Position numbers and translations under genes: made by a program. 64,000 nucleotides of DNA, taken from positions 1,426,001 to 1,490,000 of the forward strand of contig JBAIAA010000251.1 in the NCBI GenBank assembly GCA_037893245.1, read 5' to 3'. This document shows, piece by piece, positions 30,483-41,960 of this stretch. Origin of the DNA: Crossaster papposus (Eukaryota; Echinodermata; Asteroidea; Velatida; Solasteridae). Under the pieces are notes generated by a model. The model worked only from the letters and a program-made list of their open reading frames with translations. It did no database searches and was not told the DNA's origin. Numbering within the stretch: the first letter of the stretch is position 1; the number at the start of each line of letters is the position of its first letter.

Positions 30483-30908
30483 ATGGCTAGCATCGCTCTG
30501 ATGATCGGAGGCGCAATGGTTAACGCTTTAGCTTTCACGGGATCAAACTTTTTATTTTCGAGCATGAAACAACAAAAACAAGACGAAGAGCGCAAGAGAC
30601 ACGACTTGGCTTTAGAAAAACTGGAAACGGCAAAAATCAATTGGGAAAAATCTCGGACAAAGTATCTCGATTGGTTAAACGATCGACTCCAAAAACAAGC
30701 GAAGGCTCAAAGGACTTTTGAAAGTATAGACGAGGCTCTTAGAGAATACAACTCGGTTACTCGCTCAAACTCACAAATACCAATCTACCTGCAGCACGAG
30801 CCCACTCTGTCTGATTTTTACGCGCCTAGCGAAGATCAAAAGACCGGCGAGTTGGTGTTTGTTTTGGGAGGAACGGCGTTGGTAGGTTGTTTAGTTTATA
30901 AGTTTTGA
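30483..30908 (+). CDS. Polinton-associated two-helix membrane protein, 141 aa
   Basis: N-terminal hydrophobic segment MASIALMIGGAMVNALAF, a long charged helix (residues 28-75, KQDEERKRHDLALEKLE), a conserved LSDFYAPSEDQK stretch, and a C-terminal transmembrane helix (VFVLGGTALVGCLVYKF). I recognise close relatives in other marine-animal Polinton-like elements; the role is unknown. It is 21 bp upstream of the integrase and probably co-transcribed with it. Confidence 0.7.
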   Translation: MASIALMIGGAMVNALAFTGSNFLFSSMKQQKQDEERKRHDLALEKLETAKINWEKSRTKYLDWLNDRLQKQAKAQRTFESIDEALREYNSVTRSNSQIPIYLQHEPTLSDFYAPSEDQKTGELVFVLGGTALVGCLVYKF

Positions 30909-30929
30909 TAAGTTGTTTAGTTAAATAAA

Positions 30930-31926
30930 ATGGAAACAAAGTCTAAAAAAGTGTATTACAGCCCCGCTGGTTATTGGAAGGGTGAAGGCGCGGTTGTAAA
31001 ATTAGCTAAAAAAACGGGCGCGTCCAAAGAAGAAACTAGAAATTGGTTAAGAAAACAAGCGTTGTGGCAAATTTATTTACCACCTCCCTCATATATACCC
31101 CGACCTACGAGTTTAAACAAGTCCATGGCTGTGCCAAACGAAATGCATCAGATAGACTTGTTATTTTTACCCTACGACAAAGTCGGTAAAAAAGAATACA
31201 AATACGCGATGACGGTTGTAGACGTAGCCACGCGTTTTAAAGAGGCCGAACCTTTGACCAACAAGACGAGTACCCAAGTGGCCGACGCTTTAGCTCGAGT
31301 TTACGCTAGGTCACCTTTGACTTGGCCCAAGCTGTTAAAAGTAGACGCGGGTAAAGAATTTCACGGTGCTTTTAAAAAGCAACTAGAAGATAAAAAAAGT
31401 CGCGATACAAGTGGGAGAATCGGGCAACCACAGAGCGCAGGCAGTTGTAGAAAGATTTAACAGGACTTTGGCAGAGAGATTGTTCGGCCATCAATACGCT
31501 GCAGAGATTGTTAATCCAACAGAGAGATCGCGACTCTGGGTTAAAAGATTACCCGACGTTATTGAAGCGTTAAACGACGAAACCACTAGATTGATAACTA
31601 CAGAAGATTACGAGCCACTAACTCCTAAGCTCGCCATGCAAGAAACGCAAGTTCGTCAAATCAGTTCTTCTCCAGGTGTAGAAAAAGAGTTGGTGAGAAA
31701 AGGTGATTTGTTTAGATATCTTTACGCACCTGGTGAGTTAGAGGGTGGAGAGCGTAGGCGAGCGACCGATCCTATTTGGAGTCTCGAGGTTTTTGGGTTG
31801 GATCGCTCGATCAAAGTAGACAACCAGCCCACTCTTTACTATCTCAAAAAAGGTCCCAATCGAAGTTTCGTTAGTCAAGAGCTTCAGGTTGTGCCTCCAG
31901 ACACCGAGTTACCTCCAAGTTTATAG
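30930..31926 (+). pseudogene. Retrovirus-like integrase (Polinton INT), frameshifted
   Basis: Catalyses insertion of the element. The RVE/RNase-H-fold core is clear: first catalytic Asp in HQIDLLFLP (residue 76), second Asp in LLKVDAGKEF (residue 139), and the Glu in AQAVVERFNRTL, which lies in the second frame. The N-terminal helix-turn-helix-like region (KKTGASKEETRNWL) precedes the core and an SH3-like C-terminal domain follows (LEVFGLDRSIKVDNQPTLYYL). The reading frame breaks at an A7 run (31392-31398): the upstream frame stops at 31460 and the downstream frame is open to 31926. One base more or less there accounts for the break, so it may be a recent mutation, an assembly error or, less likely, programmed frameshifting. 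The 3' end overlaps the polB 3' end by 43 bp on the other strand. Confidence 0.85.
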
Positions 31927-34900
31927 TGGCCAAAAGCTAGAGTAGTAGAACCATCTTGCAGTATATACCGCTTTGTGTCTAACGGACTCAACGACAGTTT
32001 GTTTTGCTCAATGGTGTGAAAGACGTGATTTTTTGATCTGATATACGTCATCGTGTCTAGCTGAGAATCTTTTTTTTTGAGGCAGTCGAGATAACGATCG
32101 TGACTTAATTTGTTGTCGGTGACCGACTTTGTGACCCCTTTGGCTTTTTTAAGGTTAGAGTCAGAGGTTAAAATCGAGTACATCTTTGATCTTAAACAAA
32201 CGCATTCGCTGACTGGTTTTCCACCAAACTCGTCTTTAAATTTACCGATGACTTTTTTGTTTTTAGAGTCGTATAAGGGGTGATCGGTGGGATAGTTTGA
32301 CAGGTCATATGACTCAGAGTCTTTTTGTATATCTTCATAAGCGTCATCCGTCTCAACGCTCAAGAGTAGACTGTCCGTGTCGGTATAAAGTAACCCTACT
32401 CGGTCTCTATAGGTCTCTTTGAGGTGGTTATAATAAAAGTCGTACATGAGAGTTTTTGAGAGATCTAAAATACTCACCCCCACATAAATAGGTTTGTTTA
32501 ATAGCGTCTTGGTCTTATACATTTCGATAAACGATAGATTGCAATCGGTAAAAATAGTCGTGTGTTTATAGCTCGGTTTACGCACCAACGCTTGATATTT
32601 AGAAACTTCGTCGTCTCTGAGCAAAAACGCGTTCATTCTATTTCTCACGTTTTCCATCGTCTTTCCAAAAACGCTGTTGTTCATGAGCTTACAAAAGTCC
32701 TTTTCAAAGTCAGACGTTGCTTTAGCTCTTAGTTGAGTGTTTTTGTCTATGTAAGATTTCATCCAAGGCGCTTGCTTAAATTTTAATACGCGGTGTACTT
32801 TTTTGAGTCGCATACCAAGATTTAGATACTGTTGTAACGATCTGTAGTGCAAGACATATTTACGTCTGTTATATAGAGTGGCTATTAATTTAGATTCGTT
32901 GTTTTCGACTGCGGTTAACCCCAGTTGATACTCAGATAACCACTCTTTGGGTACTTTGATATTTTCAGGGGCTAGCGGAAAATCGTTGTGCCAATCGTGC
33001 AAAGCGTTGGGGTAATCTAAGTCTACTCCAACAGACACCCTATATCAGACGTTTCTGAGATTGACATAATGAGTTCCGTCGTGAAGTCTTTGGCTTTTGC
33101 CCATTTAAAATCGGCGTAAGGTAAATATTGACTCATGGCCCAACCATATAAATTGTTGGCATCGAGATACATGATGTAAGTCGATGGCTCGCCTGGATTG
33201 TAATCAGGTAGATATTTATTGTTTGCTTTGTAGTACCTAGAACTACCCACGCTCGAGAGTCCTCCTCTTTTTGCTTTTTCAAAAAACAGATGTTTGTCGA
33301 CGTCGGTCAATAACTCGAGCTCGACTCCCGAGTGTTTTAATAGCGCGTCCCACGATAACCCAGGAGCGGTATAATAGTTAGCGGGATCTAACTTATAGTT
33401 CTTTTTACACATTTTTCTAAAATTTCCAAACACACCTGCTAAAAGTAATACGTCGGTGGCGACGTACAAGTCGTGATATTCACCCAAGTTTTTGAGGTTA
33501 AATTCGTTCCACACTTTTTTAGCTTTAGAATAATCGTCTTGCGAGATATTCGAGTCTTTGAGGCTGCTATAAAAGTTGTCAATGCTTGGTAAACTCGTCT
33601 CTTCAAACTTATCAAACGAGTCCATATACTCGTACGGATAAACACCTTTTTGTAAGAGCAGGTCGACATGTTGGTCTTTATAGCGTTCTTTGAGTAGAGT
33701 AAACGCCTCTTTGGGACACGCTTTGACTAGACTATCCAACGACGCTGCCATAAATTTAAACGAGTCTATAAATCTCAGTTGACCGATCGAAAACGAAATG
33801 TATTTTTCCGAGTTGCTGGGAATAAAATCGATTTTTTCTTTAATCTTAGACAAACCTTGCATGATTAAATGGGCATCATAATTTTGTAAATTATGAAAGA
33901 TGACTGGTATTGTGGTTTTATAGGATACCACCTGCAGTTTTAGATTGCAATAAGCGTGCGCGGCTCCTCTGTATTTACCCGTGATGTGACAGTGATCTCT
34001 CACCTTTCTAAATTTGTTGATCCGTTTTTTACACTCGATACACTTTGACTCTTTAAATCCTTTTTCGTTTACGTAACAATATTCATCTTCTTCTTCAATA
34101 CTAGGTTCTTTCGGTATAGGACACTGACAGTTTAAAGAGTGGTTGGGGTATATTGACTTCTCGCAAATCCAACACGTATTTGTGTTTTGATGGTCGATGT
34201 TGTCTCTTGTGGTAAAGTCTATGGGTTTGGGGTGTTTAAAAACTTGATTACATTTATATCTTAACCACAACGTCGAGTCTAAGAACTTGGTCACGGCATC
34301 TGTTCCTCTATAGGTCTCTTGAAATTTAACTTTACCGTCGCACCTTAAAGCGATCAACGAATAACCGCAAGCTTTGTGAACTTGAGTCTCTTGCGTGTTT
34401 GTCTCTTGAGGTTTTATTTTTTTAAATACCGATTCAAAGTCGGCGTAAATGACAAATGGTGCGTCTTGCGCAAACTTGTGATTTTTAAATTTTAATATCG
34501 GAGGGTCGTCGTCGTTAAAACCTTTTGGAAAGACGACCTTAGATGGTGGTGTATCTATTCCCTCGCAATCTTGCGTATGTCTGTCTAATTTGTCTTGTGT
34601 GTTGTAGTGCGTCAAACATCTAAAACAGACGTATGTTTTATGCTGGTGTTTCGTTTGGTTAACCAATATTCTAGATATATGTTTTATCCAACAATAGTGA
34701 TTCGTTTTGCCTGAGGAAAACAACAACAGATGTATGACTGCGGGGTCATTGGCGTTTTTAGATAAATATAACGGTCGTACTTCTTTAGCCTCTTCGTACG
34801 CAAACACATTTATACTCAGATTGTTTTGTCTCTCTATCTTTTCTATTTGATCGATTTCAGACTTCTTAATTGAGTTTGAGAAATTCCTTGATGAACTTTC

Positions 34901-37900
34901 AATTCTTCCTTGCCAGTTGGTGTTACTGGGTGACTTCAACCTTCATATTGATACTCCGGACAAATGGGATGCTAAGCAGTTCCTCTCCACTCTCTCTGCC
35001 TTTGGTTTTCAACAACACATTACTGGTTCCACTCATAAACATGGCCACACTCTTGATTTACTAATCTCCCGCATCGATGATGACATCGTGCAAGAGTGGC
35101 ACACACATCCTGTACTTTACTCTGATCACCACATCATTCAATGTTTTTTGATGCTTGAAAAACCGACTCCCTTGAAGGTCACTAGCACATCTCGAGATTA
35201 TGGAAAGATCGACCTACAGCTGTTCCTGAATCTACTTGATGATCGCCTTGAAGTTACTTCGCCGACAGAAGATGACCCTAATCTGTTGTCTGATGCATAT
35301 GAGTCCATCACTACATCATTGCTTAATGAGGTCTGCCCTTTGACCACCAGAGTTCGCACGATCAAGTCCAGGTTACCCTGGTACAATGACACTATCCACA
35401 AAGAAAGGCGATTCCGTAGACGGCTTGAACGCAAATGGAGTAAAAGTCATCTGGACACTGACCATGATGTGTTTATTCAACAAAAGAACTGCGTACAGAT
35501 GATGATTGCTGATGCCAAGAAAGCGTACTACTCTGACAAATTCTCCAGTGCCAGTCCCAAGGACATGTACACCACTATAAATGGTCTTTTGAATAACTGT
35601 GCCAAGAAACTGCCTGCATGTAGCTCTGACACCGAACTTGCGAATAACTTTTTGTCTTCCTTCATTGGTAAAGTTGAGCAAATTAGAACTGATGTCTCTC
35701 AAATTTCTATGTCCTCAGATTGTATTATGCCATGTCAGCATTTTTCTGATCCTTGCATTAATAATATGCACAATTTCAATCCCCTCACTAAATCTGATGT
35801 CGACAAACTTATAAGGCACTTTCCTAACAAGTCTTGTTCTCTTGACACACTACCCACATGGCTTATCAAGAGCTGTCTGCCCAGTCTGTTACCGATCATT
35901 ACTAGAATCATCAACGCTTCTCTTGCATCTGGTGTTTTCCCTGAAACCTTCAAACAGTCCATCATTACCCCCATTCTAAAGAAGCCCGGACTAGATTCCA
36001 ATGTTCTTAGGAGTTATCGTCCCATTTCTAACATCAAATTCATTGGCAAAGTTATCGAAAAGGCCGCTTCATGTCAAGTTACCAATCATGTTAATAACAA
36101 TAATCTCGGTGATCCGTTCCAATCAGCATACAAAGCTCACCACAGTACCGAGACTGCTTTGCTCAAGGTGAAAAATGACATTCTGGAATCCCTTGACAAA
36201 AACAAAGTTATTCTCCTGGTATTACTTGACATGTCAGCTGCATTTGATACCGTTGACCATGGCATATTTATTGATAGAATAGAGACTTGTTTTGGCATTA
36301 CAGGTACTGCTAAATCCTGGTTTAGGTCGTATCTCAATGAACGTCGTACCAGAGTGTCCATTAGGAATGCCAAATCTGTGGAGCATGTTCTCAGTTTCTC
36401 AGTACCTCAGCGCTCCGTCATTAGACCACAGTGCTTTACCATGTATACTCATCCAGTTGGTGATATTATAAGAGAATACAATGTAAATGTTCATGTTTAC
36501 GCTGATGACACCCAACTCTATACTAAATTTGATCCCAAAGTTGCAGGTGATTCCAATCGTGCTCTTTTTATTCTGTCCACGTGTATTTCTAAGATTAATA
36601 ACTGGATGGTGCAAAACAAGCTGCAGCTTAATCAAAACAAAACATAATTTTTTGTTTTTGGTTCCCCGAAGGTCATCAGTACTTTACCTAATCTTGTATT
36701 AAGAGTTGGAGACATTTGAATAAATCCTTCTACCACTATAACAAATATTGGGGTTACTCTTGACTCATCCTTGTTAATGAACAAACACATCAGTACAGTC
36801 TGCAGAAGTGTGTATTTTTATATTCGCAATTTGTGGCGTATACGCCGTTTCCTCACCAAGGATGCTTGTCATAATGCTGTCAGATCATTGGTTCTTTCAC
36901 GCATTGATTATGCCAACTCATTGTTATACGGAGCCAGGGAAGTGGACCTCAGACGAGTACAGCGCCTTCAAAACAAAGCTGCGCGTCTTGTGTTTGCATG
37001 CGCTAGATATCAATTCTCATCAGCTCAATTACTGTGCTCACTTCACTGGCTCCCCGTCAAGGAAAGAATCACTTTCAAAATTCTCCTGTTTGTTTATACA
37101 TTTTTCCAACGGCAATCTCCAAGTTACATTTCTGACGGTCTAAATGTATATAATACAGAGGGGCCTGGAGGTCGCAGGGGGCTTCGCTCTTCTTCTGATG
37201 TCACCCGGCTGATTGTTCCGCGATCCAAAAAGAAGGCTGGGGACAGTTCATTCTTTGTTGTTGCCCCTAAATTGTGGAACAAGCTGCCGTGTGCTATCAG
37301 GGAGGCCATACTACTGCGACCTTCAAGCGCCAACTCAAAACTCACCTATTTCCCAGCTTATGATTTGTTTGTTTTACTGCATTTTCTGTATTTCATTGTA
37401 TTAATTCTGTTGTTGATGTGAGGCGCTGTGTTCTTTGTAGAGCGCCATATAAATGCCTTGTATTATTATTATTATTATTAACGGGAAAGTCCACGTCTTT
37501 AAAATTTAATCCATCGTTTTTATCATAAATTGACGGCCTGTCTTCGTGGATTTTAAAATCAGGTTTGTCTTTTACTCGTTGTTTTATTTTGTCGGTATAC
37601 TTGCCGAGAGCGGCTCTCAAACACCACCTAAAACATTCATTGTCTTTGTTTCTGACGTTAATAAAAGCCTTTTTGTTTACTAAAAACTGTGGTAATTTTA
37701 TATAAGAATTTCCACTCATAAGGTTATATCGGTCGATGTTAATATAAAACGTGAATATTTTAACGAGGTTCCAACCCGATCCTTGTCTCGTATTTTTGGC
37801 GTGTTGTTCTTTTATTTTAAATATTTGATTTTTTACTGTTTGTTTGATCTGACTCTCGTTAAAAACAACTAGCTTTTTACTAAAAAAGGTAAAAGCGCTA

Positions 37901-38415
37901 GAAACTAAGCCGTCTTGATTTGTTTTATCGTATTTCGCTTTAAATCCTAATTGAACTTTTATGGTCGATAGATCTCTCAGCTCCGACGTAACAATTTTTT
38001 CAATCTGCCGCACGTGCGTATTAAAGAATTGCTCTACGTCGTTGTTAAACAACCTAGGTGCCAGCTCCCAGTTTCTATAACTGTTACTAAAAGCTCTATG
38101 TACTTGAAAATCTGCCTCTCTAAAGCTATCGGGGTTTTTATACGATTTAATCGCTAAAATTAAATCCTTTCGTAAAAATCGACCTAGTTTACCAGTTGGC
38201 ATAAATTGTAACTCTTCGTCGTCTACGATTTGTTTGAGATCATCTAGTTTCTTGCGATTCAAGTTTTTATATTTATTCTCCTCTATTCTAATAGCGTCGA
38301 TATAGTTCCGGCGTATGCTCCGCCCTGAGATCGTGATATTATTCCGTTGTATATATTGTTGCAAGGTTGATTTAGACCAACGTCCATATCCTATTGGTGT
38401 TGGTTTCTTCATCAT
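31884..38415 (-). pseudogene. Protein-primed DNA polymerase B (Polinton PolB), broken by a LINE and a frameshift
   Basis: Replicates the element from a terminal protein primer. Three pieces remain. The N-terminal piece (38415-37481, about 310 aa) starts at an ATG after ATTATAAAGT and ends in FKDVDFPV at the LINE. The middle piece (about 34870-33023) has a zinc finger (CFRC...H...C), exonuclease motif I (IYADFES), an embedded endonuclease-VII-like zinc segment (CWIC, then VRDHCHITGKYRGAAHAYCN), Exo II (NLQNYDAHLI), Exo III (DLYVATDVLLLAG) and polymerase motif A (DANNLYGWAM). The C-terminal piece (33038-31884) has motif B (NNSVFGKTMENVRNR) and motif C (YTDTDS). A one-base frameshift at about 33023-33038 separates the last two, and the LINE at 34870-37480 separates the first two. 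All catalytic motifs are otherwise present, so inactivation looks recent. The total length without the LINE, about 1,300 codons, is normal for the family. Confidence 0.9.
34870..37480 (+). mobile_element. 5'-truncated CR1/L2-like LINE inside polB
   Basis: Begins within the endonuclease domain (LVLLGDFNLHID, LYSDHHIIQC), continues through reverse transcriptase (SYRPISNIKFIGKVIEK, LLVLLDMSAAFDTVDH, a degraded QRSVIRPQ in place of the usual QGSVLGP, and YADDTQLY) and the C-terminal LINE domain (LHWLPVKERITFKIL, APKLWNKLP). It ends with a GCGCCATATAAATGCC phrase and an (ATT)n tail at 37461-37480. The frame is open to a stop at 36645-36647 and then shifts, so the copy is inactive. It sits opposite to polB. 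Confidence 0.9.
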
Positions 38416-38459
38416 ACTTTATAATATAGTATTATAATATTTTTGTATTTAAATTTTAT

Positions 38460-38510
38460 TGATAGTAAACCAAACAAATTAAATCTCTTTTTTTTAAAGG
38501 TTTACACAGG
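38460..38510. other. Upstream region of polB
   Basis: A/T-rich spacer between polB start and the right TIR, with TATAATATAGTATTATAATA at about 38422-38441, a near-palindrome that may be the polB promoter. No other feature. Confidence 0.4.
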
Positions 38511-38841
38511 AGTTTTTTTTGTTAACCTATAGAGGGCGCTGTTATTTTAAGATTCTCGCAAGATAAACAACAGGTTGTTTTTTTGTTAGATCAAATTGAG
38601 TTTTTTTAAGATTTGGTTTACAATCGGCACATTCCCTACTACTTACCCAAATATAGAAATAAATATATTACGCGGCAGGGATTAACGATTTATGCAAATT
38701 AGTCATATTTCCACCACTTGGATTTTTTTATATTTTTAGTATGTTATTCTAGAGAGCTTATAGAAGTGCACTGTGGTGAAAAATATTCTATTGCAATTTG
38801 TGTGGGGTCAACAAAAGAAAATTAAGTATTTTCCCTGGACT
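38511..38841 (-). repeat. Right terminal inverted repeat of the Polinton
   Basis: Uninterrupted partner of the left TIR, running from GTTAACCTATAGAGGGCGCT through CAATCGGCACATTCCC, ATTACGCGGCAGGGATTAAC and CACTGTGGTGAAAAATATT to TTTTCCCTGGACT. Because it lacks the MITE it dates that insertion as later than the Polinton. Confidence 0.9.
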
Positions 38842-38846
38842 ATAAT
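38842..38846. repeat. Right target-site duplication ATAAT
   Basis: It matches 21248-21252. A sixth base does not match in either frame. Confidence 0.6.
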
Positions 38847-38912
38847 CCTACTCCTAGCGTCTTGACCTAGATGAAATTGCTTAGATAAAATAAACTTGTA
38901 TAAAGCCCTGTC

Positions 38913-39366
38913 CGCACTGGACTTAATTTGGGCAAACTAACCGAGCCAATGGGTAACTTGCCCATTTCAAGTCCAGTGCGGACAGCATGGGTAACTTTCC
39001 TCAAAGGTAACTTACCCACGCCGCGTGGGAAGTTTAACCGAGGAAGATTGACCAGGAAGATTTAACCGAGCCAGAAAGTCCAGTGCGGACGTGACGTCTC
39101 GGTTAAATCTTCCATCACCCATTATGTAAGAAAATAATGTTGAGAGCTAGCGTCGGGAACAGACGATCCGGTCGTCAAGTCGCGGTCACGCAGGGCGCCC
39201 TCTTTATTGTTTTGGAGCCAGCTTGGTTAGTTTACCCATCGTCCCGGCAATTCTACCCGCGTCAATTAAATCCAAGTGCGGACAGTGGGAAGATCAACCC
39301 ATCGGAATGTTACCCGGCGTCATGATCAAATTACCCAAAATGTTTATCCAGTGCGAACACGGCTTA
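38913..39366. mobile_element. Small TIR element with repeated TCCAGTGCGGAC palindrome halves
   Basis: Ends are AAGCCCTGTCCGCACTGGAC and the complement of TCCAGTGCGAACACGGCTT. The sequence GTCCAGTGCGGAC or its complement appears at least four times inside, next to TTTGGGYAA / GGGTAACTT phrases, giving several nested hairpins. Non-coding. Confidence 0.7.
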
Positions 39367-40600
39367 AGTCATTTCATTTAACAATAACTCTGCTATTATT
39401 TTATCATAGGCCCTATTGTTAATACGTGGCCAACTGTATTGACATTAATTTTGTCCATAGAAATACGAAATGTAACTTGATACTTATTTTTTATCTTCCA
39501 TATAAGGCCTATCAATTACGTTTGGTAGAACGATTGTGTAAAATGACCTGTGACATCGCATAGCACCCCCGCTTATAGTGATACGGTCGGCATGCACTAT
39601 TTTTCAAAATCAAAGTGTCTGATGCAGCTTGCGGAATACACCTTGAAATTTCACTTTTCAATCAAATCGTATGTAAATCGTAGTACCACAATCTTATTCG
39701 TCGATGTGTACTTGCATCTTAGATGGCTTATCGAGTACTTGTGTGGCCGTTTTGAGGGTGAAATCGGATGTTTTGGGCAAACATTAGTCCGAGTAACTTG
39801 GACCCAAAAATCACCTTTTTCAACATGTAGACATGTCGGGCGATATCCAAGCAAGAGCCTTTTGGATCGCTGTACGGAATGTATGCACATCGATCCCCCA
39901 TGACCTCCCACACTTATCCCCCAAAATGTCACGGAAAACGGCCACTTACAAAAATGCTGCTTGTCCCCAGTAGGCACTAAGGATCAAGGAAAACACTAAC
40001 AGTATCAGTGTGTTCTTACCTTTCAAAAAAGTGAGAAAATCAGGCCTCAAAATGTGGAGCAATGTTCGCCGATTCAAATGCACATAATTATAGCCATTGT
40101 TGAGCAAAGTCAACGGCTGTTACCTGTTTCGTTCACTGTGCTGTAGTGGATGGCTAAAAGTAGTTGAGTACACACTACACACCGTCCAAAACATGTTTCT
40201 TTGACCTATACATACATCAAAGATACACGTCTTTTATAAAAACGAACTTTCTCCATACTGAACAGGCACCTTTTTACCTTTGACGTTGCCTTTTCAACTC
40301 CAAATAAAATAGTGAAAGAAAAAGTTCCTAACCGCAGTTTCATATAATATACACAGGCCAAGCTTAAGGGCGCCGCCATTACTAAAACTATTCACGCCTG
40401 GACTTTTGAGGGCGCTACACATTATTTTTGTCAAAACATTCGCTTCAGACGCTTCGCGTCCAAAAGCGACAAATCTATTATAATATTTTTTTGTTCTATT
40501 TTTTTTTTCAAGACCCATTTTTACTGTGTTTGTTTTTGTACCAACTTGTATCTCACCGAAATTTCGCGACGATTTTCTCTCCACTGATGTTCACTCCGAA

Positions 40601-41005
40601 CCGTTGAGGGTGTCTGACCCTGGTGCGCGGGATAGCCGGGCTAGATAGCCCCTTCGCTGGACTCTAAGCTGAGGGTGGCTGACCCTTGTGCGCGCGCCAG
40701 ATAGCCGAGCTAGATAGCCCTTTCGCTGGACTCTAAGCTGAGGGTGGCTGACCCTGGTGCGCTAGATAGCCGAGCTAGATAGCCCCTTCGCTGGACTCTA
40801 AGCTGAGGGTGGCTGACCCTGGTGCGCTGGATAGCCGGACTAGATAGCCCCCTCGCTGGACTCTAAGCTGAGGGTGGCTGACCCGATGGTGCGCTGGATA
40901 GCCGAGCTAGATAGCCCTTTCGCTGGACTCTAAGCTGAGGGTACGTGGCTGACCCTGGTGCGCTGGATAGCCGGGCTAGATAGCCCTTTCGCTGGACTCT
41001 GTTGT
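40601..41005. repeat. 65-bp tandem repeat, about 6 copies
   Basis: Same unit as 2967-3290 with small insertions in two units (for example GCGCGCGCC near 40691 and TACG near 40941). Confidence 0.88.
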
Positions 41006-41960
41006 TCTCTAACACAATGACTGCTAGATGGACCTTGCTGTAGGCCCAACTCGGATTCGCAGTTTGCTTACTATTGACGAATATGTTTCAATCAGCAGGT
41101 AGACCCAGCCTTGTATTTTACACCCCAAGCGACGAGGTGTGGTGGTCGACTTCAGATTACTCTTTAGTCGATGGTTCCCTTCCACACAAATTGAAAGGGC
41201 CCAGTAATTCAGGTACACCCCCCTGCTACACCTGGCTGGGGTAGTAGAGGGAGCTTAACCCCTCACTGGTGCTAGGAATAACACTCCCCTCACCCAAGAA
41301 GTATACATCCTCCAGACTTATAAGCTAGAAGAGTTAAGTACTCAAATGGTGTTTAAAGCACACAAGAACATTTACATTCATTTAAAAAATAACCTAGCGA
41401 ATGATTAGGCCAGATAAAAAACAAAACTAGTTTCTAGTCCAGATGATTTTTGGTTATAGGGTCGTATCATATAATAATAATTAGACACCACTAACTCTAC
41501 ACAAAAAGATAAGAATTAAGATTGGTAGAAAAGTGCCGATGTGAATATGACTCAGATTTTTGTCACTTTTAATTTATTTAAAAACTTTTGTTGTAGCAAA
41601 CAATTGATCCACATGAGGATAAGAAACAATATATTCATGATTTGGCCTTATAAAAAGCTTACATGGATTAAAGATTGTACTGGTCCCCCTTGTTTATTTC
41701 ACTCTGGTTTGTCGTCTAGAAGAAAACAGAAAAACCAATGTAGGTAATTGTCAACAATCATTCAAATGACTGATCGTTGAAAATTACCTACATGATTGTT
41801 GTTTTTTTCTTATTATGTACGGTTATGATATTGGGTTTTCCTATAATCACGGCTTTAGCAACTGTTGCGGTTTTTTTTAGAGACACCTTATCAGTAGAGA
41901 AGTTATCAGTAAAGATACCAAACATTTTTGTTTATTAAGAGCCAAGGATTGCAAACTGAT

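Larger units (their letters stand above)
21253..38841. mobile_element. Polinton/Maverick (adintovirus-like) integrated element
   Basis: The 17.6-kb element is bounded by inverted repeats beginning AGTCCAGGGAAAAT and ending in the complement, ATTTTCCCTGGACT. Flanks are ATAAT on both sides (21248-21252 and 38842-38846), an apparent 5-bp target duplication; 6 bp is usual for Polintons. Inside are protein-primed PolB, retrovirus-like integrase, A32/FtsK-HerA-type ATPase, a putative double-jelly-roll capsid protein and nine further frames. Two later insertions (a 520-bp MITE in the left inverted repeat and a 2.6-kb LINE in polB) leave about 14.5 kb of original element. The gene density, lack of introns and very short spacers contrast with the surrounding host DNA. 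The copy cannot be autonomous now because polB and integrase are broken. Confidence 0.92.

Noticed and set aside
35198-37345. Several minus-strand frames of 73-109 codons opposite the LINE
   Set aside because: Antisense shadows of the reverse-transcriptase frame.
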